A DNA stretch of 9,538 nucleotides from Hyphomicrobiaceae bacterium (GTDB lineage Bacteria > Pseudomonadota > Alphaproteobacteria > Rhizobiales > Hyphomicrobiaceae), in NCBI GenBank assembly GCA_017353825.1, contig JAFMSC010000131.1, positions 1 through 9,538 on the forward strand, written 5' to 3'. Positions 5,160-9,538 of the stretch are shown here, one piece after another. Below the pieces are notes generated by a model that did no database searches, was not told where the DNA came from, and worked only from the letters and a program-made list of their open reading frames with translations. A program made the position numbers and the translations under genes. Each line of letters begins with the position of its first letter. Position 1 is the first letter of the stretch.

Positions 5160-6244
5160 TGACAGACCACACGAAGATCTCCGCGCTGGAAAAGGCGCTC
5201 CTCGCCGAGATCGCCGGGGCTGGCGACCTCGACGGCATCGAACGTGTGCGCATCGCCGCGCTCGGCAAGAAGGGGCGCGTGCCCGAGTTGATGGCAGAGC
5301 TCGGCGCGCTCCCGGCCGACCAGCGCAGGGCCTTCGGCCAAGCCGTCAACGGCCTCAAGACGCGCGTCGGGGAGGCGCTGGAAGTCCGCAAGGCTGAGCT
5401 GGAACGCGGTGCGCTCACGGCACGGCTGGCCGCCGAGATCACCGACGTAACGCTCCCGGTACGTGCGGGGCCCCTGCAGGACGGCCGCATCCACCCGGTG
5501 AGCCAGGTGTTCGACGAGGTGGCCGAGATCTTCGGCGACATGGGCTTCTCCATCGCCGAGGGGCCGGATATCGAGAGCGACGACCTCAACTTCACCAAGC
5601 TCAACATCCCGCCCGAGCACCCCGCACGGCAGGAGCACGACACCTTCTATATGAAGGGCACAGGCAAGGAGCGCGACAACGCGCCGGTCATGGTGCTGCG
5701 TACGCATACGAGCCCAGTGCAGATCCGCACCATGCTGGCCCAGAAACCGCCCATCCGCATCATCGCGCCGGGCCGCGTCTACCGCATGGACAGCGACGCC
5801 ACCCATACGCCCATGTTCCACCAGATCGAGGGGCTGGTGATCGACGAGTCGTCGCACCTCGGTCACCTCAAGTGGTGCCTGGAGGAGTTCTGCAAGGCGT
5901 TCTTCGAGGTGGGCGAAGTGCGCATGCGCTTCCGCGCCTCGCACTTCCCGTTCACGGAGCCCAGCATGGAGGTCGACATCGACGCCGCCGCCATCGGCAA
6001 GCCCGGTAAGTGGCTGGAGATCCTGGGGAGCGGAATGGTGCACCCCAACGTCATCAGCAACTGCGGGCTCGATCCCGAGAAATACCAGGGCTTCGCCTTC
6101 GGCATGGGCCTCGACCGCATTGCCATGCTGAAATACGCCATCCCCGACCTGCGCGACATGTTCGCCGCCGACCTGCGCTGGCTCCGTCACTACGGCTTCA
6201 CCGCCCTCGACATTCCAACGCTGGCCGGTGGGCTATCCGGCTGA
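5159..6244 (+). CDS. pheS: Phenylalanine--tRNA ligase alpha subunit
   Basis: PheS carries the catalytic site of the alpha2beta2 class II enzyme that activates phenylalanine with ATP and charges tRNA-Phe. The 361-residue product has the N-terminal coiled-coil arm (about 1-95) and then the class II core: motif 1 around HPVSQVFDEVAEIFGDMGF (112-130), THTS at 182-185, motif 2 from PGRVYRMDSDATHTPMF (204-220) to HQIEG, the phenylalanine-pocket string FPFTEPS at 263-269, and motif 3 in GFAFGMGLDRIAML (311-324). The alanine of GFAFG, whose E. coli counterpart is the specificity residue A294, is unchanged here (A313). The C-terminal tail HYGF followed by DIPTLAGG is typical of alphaproteobacteria. 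The 164-bp gap after rplT holds a small inverted repeat (CCGCCG 5020-5025 with CGGCGG 5040-5045) but no phenylalanine-rich leader peptide, so pheL-type attenuation is not indicated. Confidence 0.97.
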   Translation: MTDHTKISALEKALLAEIAGAGDLDGIERVRIAALGKKGRVPELMAELGALPADQRRAFGQAVNGLKTRVGEALEVRKAELERGALTARLAAEITDVTLPVRAGPLQDGRIHPVSQVFDEVAEIFGDMGFSIAEGPDIESDDLNFTKLNIPPEHPARQEHDTFYMKGTGKERDNAPVMVLRTHTSPVQIRTMLAQKPPIRIIAPGRVYRMDSDATHTPMFHQIEGLVIDESSHLGHLKWCLEEFCKAFFEVGEVRMRFRASHFPFTEPSMEVDIDAAAIGKPGKWLEILGSGMVHPNVISNCGLDPEKYQGFAFGMGLDRIAMLKYAIPDLRDMFAADLRWLRHYGFTALDIPTLAGGLSG

Positions 6245-6294
6245 ACGCTGCGGGCGGTTTGGCCAGGCAGGGGCTCTGAAGGAAGGTCGCACCC

Positions 6295-6624
6295 ATGGAA
6301 TTCCTGGTACTTATACTCACGGGCCTGGCGACGGGGATGGCTACGGCCCTGGCGACGGGCATGCTTGTGGAGTATCTCAGCCTTCGATGGGGGTTCGGGT
6401 CCTGTCTTCGTCTTTCCGGCTGGGTGCTGGGAGGCGCTGCGCTACCTGTTGTTGTGATGCTTTCTGACGGCGAGCGCTACCGGCACACGTCTTCCGGGTC
6501 GCAACCCCTTTCGGGACCTTTGCCTGCGCAGGCCGCCGCTCTGCTCGTTCTACCGGTGCGGTCGGTACTGTCCGCGGCGGCGGCAGCAGGCTGGTTGGTC
6601 AACCCCTGTCCAGACCGACGATAG
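6295..6624 (+). CDS. Small hypothetical membrane protein between pheS and pheT
   Basis: This 109-residue ORF has a good ribosome binding site (AAGGAAGG at 6279-6286, eight bases before the ATG), starts 50 bases after the pheS stop and ends 12 bases before the pheT start, so it is probably translated as part of the operon. I do not recognise the family. Three hydrophobic stretches are visible at about 3-24, 41-57 and 78-101, joined by a polar segment (SDGERYRHTSSGSQ) at 57-70, which suggests two or three membrane spans. The first span contains an internal repeat, LATGMATALATGM, with small residues in helix-packing spacing. Codon third positions are less GC-biased than in pheS and pheT, so it may be a newer or weakly constrained gene. 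Existence as a protein is likely but not certain; no role in aminoacylation is implied. Confidence 0.6.
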   Translation: MEFLVLILTGLATGMATALATGMLVEYLSLRWGFGSCLRLSGWVLGGAALPVVVMLSDGERYRHTSSGSQPLSGPLPAQAAALLVLPVRSVLSAAAAAGWLVNPCPDRR

Positions 6625-6636
6625 AGAGTTTCGCCC

Positions 6637-9060
6637 GTGAAGTTCACGCTGTCCTGGCTAAAGGATCACCTCGACACCGAAGCGAACGCTGAGGTGCTCG
6701 CCGACAAGCTCTCGTCCATGGGGCTGGAGGTCGAGAGCATCGACGATCCCGGCAAGAAGTTGGCACCTTTCACCATCGCCAGGGTGCTGGAGGCTAAGCC
6801 GCATCCCAACGCCGACCGGCTGCGGGTGTGCAAGGTCGATACCGGTAGCAGCATCGTCGAGGTCGTGTGCGGCGCGCCGAACGCCAAGTCCGGCATGATC
6901 GGCGTGTTCGCGTCGATCGGCACTTACATCCCGGGCACCGGCATCACGCTGGAGGCGAAGCCCGTGCGCGGCGTGGTCTCGGCGGGCATGCTGGTGTCCG
7001 AGAAGGAGCTGGAGCTTTCCGACGACCACCGAGGCATCATCGAGCTCGACGCGGCCTTCGCCGACAAGCTCGGGGAGCGCTACGCCGACGCGCTGGGGCT
7101 TTCCGACCCTGTCCTCGACGTGAAGGTCACGCCCAACCGACCGGACTGCACGGGCGTGCGTGGCATCGCCCGCGATCTGGCTGCGGCCAACCTCGGCAAA
7201 CTCAAGCCCGACAAGAAACCCACCGGCGTCGGGGGCGACTACGACTGCCCCATCGACATCAAGCTGGAGTTGCCGAGGCACGCCGCCGACGCCTGCCCGT
7301 GCTTCGCGGGTCGCTACATCCGGGGCGTCAAGAACGGGGCCGCCCCCGCCTGGATGCAGCAGCGCCTTAAGGCCGTGGGCCTGCGCCCCATCAATGCGCT
7401 GGTGGACGTGACGAATTACCTGAGCCTTGACCGCGGCCGGCCGCTGCACGTCTACGACGCCGACAAGCTCCAGGGCGCCATCCGCGCCCGTCTGGGCCGC
7501 AGGGGCGAGAGGTTCCTGGCGCTGGACGGCAAGACCTATCAGGTCGACGACACCATGTGCGTGATCGCCGACGAGCGCGCCGTGCTGGGCTTCGGCGGCA
7601 TCATGGGCGGCGAGGAGACCGGCACCACCACCGACACCCGCAACGTCCTGATCGAGTGCGCCTACTTCGACCCGCTGCGCACCGCCGCCACCGGCCGCAA
7701 GACCGGCATCGTCAGCGACGCGCGCTATCGCTTCGAGCGTGGCGTAGACCCCGCGTTCATCCTCCCCGGCCTCGACCTCGGCACCGGCATGATGCTCGAG
7801 GCGGCCGGCGGCGAGCCGTCCCGGCGTAAGGTCGCCGGTGCGCCGCCGGAGACCAAGACCGTCATCAGCTTTTCGTTCGCCCGTGTGGAGAAGTTCGCGG
7901 GCATCAAGCTCCCCGAGAAGGAGATGCGCGCCACCCTGGAGGCGCTCGGCTTCGCCGTCGAGGGCAAGGGCGGCACCGTCAAGGTGAAGGCACCGAGCTG
8001 GCGCCCGGACATCCACGGCCCCGCCGACCTGGTCGAGGAGGTCGTGCGCATCGCCGGCCTCGACAAGGTGCCGTCGGCGCCGATGCCGCGCGCGAGCGGC
8101 GTTGCCAAGCCGGTCCTGACCGAGACTCAGAAGCGCGTACGCCACGCCCGACGCGTGCTGGCGGCCCGCGGCTTGGTGGAGGCCGTCACCTGGTCCTTTA
8201 TCCCTGAAGTCCAGGCCAAGGCGTTCGGCGGCGGTCAGCCGGGATTGGAGCTGGAGAACCCCATCTCCTCCGAAATGACCACCATGCGCCCGAGCCTGCT
8301 GCCAGGCCTGCTGGCGGCCGTACAGAGGAACCGTAACCGCGGCGCCGCCGATGTCGGCCTGTTCGAGGTGGGCCAGGCCTACCGCGGCGACGCCCCCAAG
8401 GACCAATTTGTGGCCGCGTCGGGCGTGCGCGCCGGCGCCAGCGCACTGGCCGGCTCGGGTCGCCATTGGACGGGCGCCGCCCCGGAGGCCGGCCTGTTCG
8501 AGGCCAAGTCCGACGTGGTGGCACTGCTGGCAGGCTTGGGCTTCGATGCGGGCAAGGCACAGGTGGCGGGCGAGGCGCCTAGCTGGTTCCACCCTGGCCG
8601 CTCGGCCGCCCTCAAGCTCGGCCCCAAGCTGACGCTCGCCCACTTCGGCGAGGTCCACCCGGTCACCCTGGAGCTGATGGATGTGCCCGGGCCGGTCGCC
8701 GCCTTCGAGGTGTTCGTGGAAGCCATTCCAGCCCAGACGCGCAAGTCGCTGGCGCGGCCGGCGCTGGAGGCCGCCGACCTCCTGCCGCTGCGGCGCGACT
8801 TCGCCTTCCTGCTCGACGCCAAGGTGCCGGCAGGCGACGTGATGCGCGCCGCCATGGGCGCCGACAAGAAGCTCATCGCCAGCGTCAGCGTGTTCGACGT
8901 CTTCGAGGGCGAGGCCCTCGGTCCTGGGAAGAAGTCGCTTGCCCTGGAAGTGACGCTGCAGCCCCGGGACAAGACCCTCACCGACGCCGAGATCGAAGCC
9001 GTCGCCCAGCGTATCGTCGCCGAGGTCAAGAGGGCCACCGGCGGCCAGATTCGGGCATAA
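6637..9060 (+). CDS. pheT: Phenylalanine--tRNA ligase beta subunit
   Basis: PheT is the tRNA-binding and editing subunit that pairs with PheS. The 807-residue length is standard for the full-length bacterial form. Domains in order: N-terminal MKFTLSWLKDHL; a tRNA-binding OB fold at about 39-149 (HPNADRLRVCKVDTG at 56-70); the B3/B4 editing module at about 213-390 (NALVDVTNY 253-261, HVYDADK 271-277, GFGGIMGGE 318-326, RYRFERGVDP 363-372); B5 at about 405-478 (SWRPDIHGPADLVEEVVRI); the catalytic-like core; and a C-terminal anticodon-binding FDX-ACB domain from about 712 (LPLRRDFAFLLD) to the end. All appear intact, so hydrolysis of mischarged Tyr-tRNA-Phe is expected. Translation starts at GTG 6637, the only start giving the canonical N-terminus, with only a weak AGAGAG upstream, so coupling to the preceding membrane ORF, which ends 12 bases earlier, is likely. 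Confidence 0.98.
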   Translation: MKFTLSWLKDHLDTEANAEVLADKLSSMGLEVESIDDPGKKLAPFTIARVLEAKPHPNADRLRVCKVDTGSSIVEVVCGAPNAKSGMIGVFASIGTYIPGTGITLEAKPVRGVVSAGMLVSEKELELSDDHRGIIELDAAFADKLGERYADALGLSDPVLDVKVTPNRPDCTGVRGIARDLAAANLGKLKPDKKPTGVGGDYDCPIDIKLELPRHAADACPCFAGRYIRGVKNGAAPAWMQQRLKAVGLRPINALVDVTNYLSLDRGRPLHVYDADKLQGAIRARLGRRGERFLALDGKTYQVDDTMCVIADERAVLGFGGIMGGEETGTTTDTRNVLIECAYFDPLRTAATGRKTGIVSDARYRFERGVDPAFILPGLDLGTGMMLEAAGGEPSRRKVAGAPPETKTVISFSFARVEKFAGIKLPEKEMRATLEALGFAVEGKGGTVKVKAPSWRPDIHGPADLVEEVVRIAGLDKVPSAPMPRASGVAKPVLTETQKRVRHARRVLAARGLVEAVTWSFIPEVQAKAFGGGQPGLELENPISSEMTTMRPSLLPGLLAAVQRNRNRGAADVGLFEVGQAYRGDAPKDQFVAASGVRAGASALAGSGRHWTGAAPEAGLFEAKSDVVALLAGLGFDAGKAQVAGEAPSWFHPGRSAALKLGPKLTLAHFGEVHPVTLELMDVPGPVAAFEVFVEAIPAQTRKSLARPALEAADLLPLRRDFAFLLDAKVPAGDVMRAAMGADKKLIASVSVFDVFEGEALGPGKKSLALEVTLQPRDKTLTDAEIEAVAQRIVAEVKRATGGQIRA

Positions 9061-9079
9061 GGGCCTTGGGCTGCCGGCG

Positions 9080-9364
9080 TCAGGAGCGCGCCAGATAGGC
9101 GGGCAGCTTCTGCTCGAAGTCGGGGAAATAGGGCGCGATCGCCGTGATGTCGAACCGGTTGAGGATCGACTGTTTGGGCTCCCGGTCCAGGAGGAACTGG
9201 AAGGCTGCCTCGATAGATCGTGCTGGCGTGTGCCGTCCGCCGGTCAGCCGGTGGTAAGTCGTCGACCCCATCGTGACGACGTGATGGGTCTCACCGATGT
9301 CGTCCCTGACGATCACCGCAAACTGCATGGGATCGCCGCCGGACATCTGTCGCACTTCGATCAT
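9080..9364 (-). CDS. Conserved-type hypothetical protein
   Basis: The 94-residue product, read from the ATG at 9364, has no signal peptide or membrane span and should be cytosolic. Its composition and third-position GC bias are those of a real gene. It begins MIEVRQM, continues with a beta-rich half (MQFAVIVRDD, THHVVTMGSTTYHRL) and a conserved-looking HTPARSIEAAFQFLLDREP, and ends with FDITAIAPYFPDFEQKLP. It resembles small uncharacterised proteins I associate with alphaproteobacteria, but I cannot name a domain and give no function. The frame extends upstream to an ATG at 9403 (107 residues) and a TTG at 9472; neither has a strong ribosome binding site, and the inner ATG is preferred because the added residues look non-conserved. 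It converges with pheT, with 19 bases between the stops and no obvious terminator. Confidence 0.7.
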   Translation of the reverse strand: MIEVRQMSGGDPMQFAVIVRDDIGETHHVVTMGSTTYHRLTGGRHTPARSIEAAFQFLLDREPKQSILNRFDITAIAPYFPDFEQKLPAYLARS

Positions 9365-9403
9365 CGCGACGCCTGTGCGCGCACCCGCTCGCTCCCGTGG
9401 CAT

Positions 9404-9538
9404 GTTAGCCCAACTTCGCGGATTCAGGTTGGGTTCTGAGAATTTTTCGGCTGGCAAGTCGTTGATTGGCAAGAGGTGCAGGGGGCGGAAGGTGGTGTAG
9501 TGCCGACCTACCCCGTTTCCAAGAGGGCGGCGAGCGGC
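9404..9538. other. Window-end region upstream of the minus-strand gene
   Basis: These 135 bases probably hold the promoter of the minus-strand hypothetical gene. I could not place convincing -35 and -10 elements, and no other gene is recognisable before the window ends. Confidence 0.35.

Noticed and set aside
6658..8658. 666-codon minus-strand open frame opposite pheT
   Set aside because: It is antisense to an intact, full-length pheT. Its His-, Ala- and Gly-rich composition is what high third-position GC produces on the opposite strand.
1..9538. CRISPR array, prophage, defence or toxin-antitoxin system
   Set aside because: There are no regularly spaced repeats and no genes of those families; the recognisable content is housekeeping genes and envelope TPR proteins.

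Overview
The window reads as chromosomal DNA of a high-GC alphaproteobacterium. The evidence is the composition, the PheS C-terminal tail (the HYGF and DIPTLAGG motifs), the long two-domain dCTP deaminase of the DCD_N family rather than the short Dcd of enteric bacteria, and the rpmI-rplT-pheS-pheT order. I do not try to name a genus. Most of the window is housekeeping: 50S ribosomal proteins bL35 and bL20 and both subunits of phenylalanyl-tRNA synthetase.

Layout, left to right. Bases 1-415 hold no convincing gene. A two-domain dCTP deaminase gene (416-1651, +) is followed by 788 bp without a supportable gene, containing a four-copy 10-bp tandem repeat, a 12-bp tandem pair and an isolated hairpin. 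Two genes for small exported TPR proteins follow (2440-3084 and 3254-3871, +). They are probably paralogues: each has a signal peptide, then a two-cysteine segment, then TPRs. The first also ends in a segment like a degenerate peptidoglycan-binding repeat. A 495-bp gene-free, strongly structured stretch leads into rpmI (4367-4567) and rplT (4632-4994), then pheS (5159-6244), a small predicted membrane protein (6295-6624), and pheT (6637-9060). A small conserved-type hypothetical gene (9080-9364, -) converges on pheT, with its stop only 19 bp away.

How the genes relate. rpmI, rplT, pheS, the membrane ORF and pheT lie head to tail on one strand and are probably at least partly co-transcribed, supplying two large-subunit ribosomal proteins and the alpha2beta2 enzyme that charges tRNA-Phe. 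infC, which often precedes rpmI, is absent here. Its place is taken by the structured leader, where a sigma70-like promoter and a terminator-like hairpin can be drawn. The less ordinary points are this leader, the membrane ORF between pheS and pheT, and the cysteine-motif TPR pair. I found no CRISPR array, tRNA, rRNA, intact insertion sequence, toxin-antitoxin pair or defence system, and nothing that amounts to a new multi-gene system.
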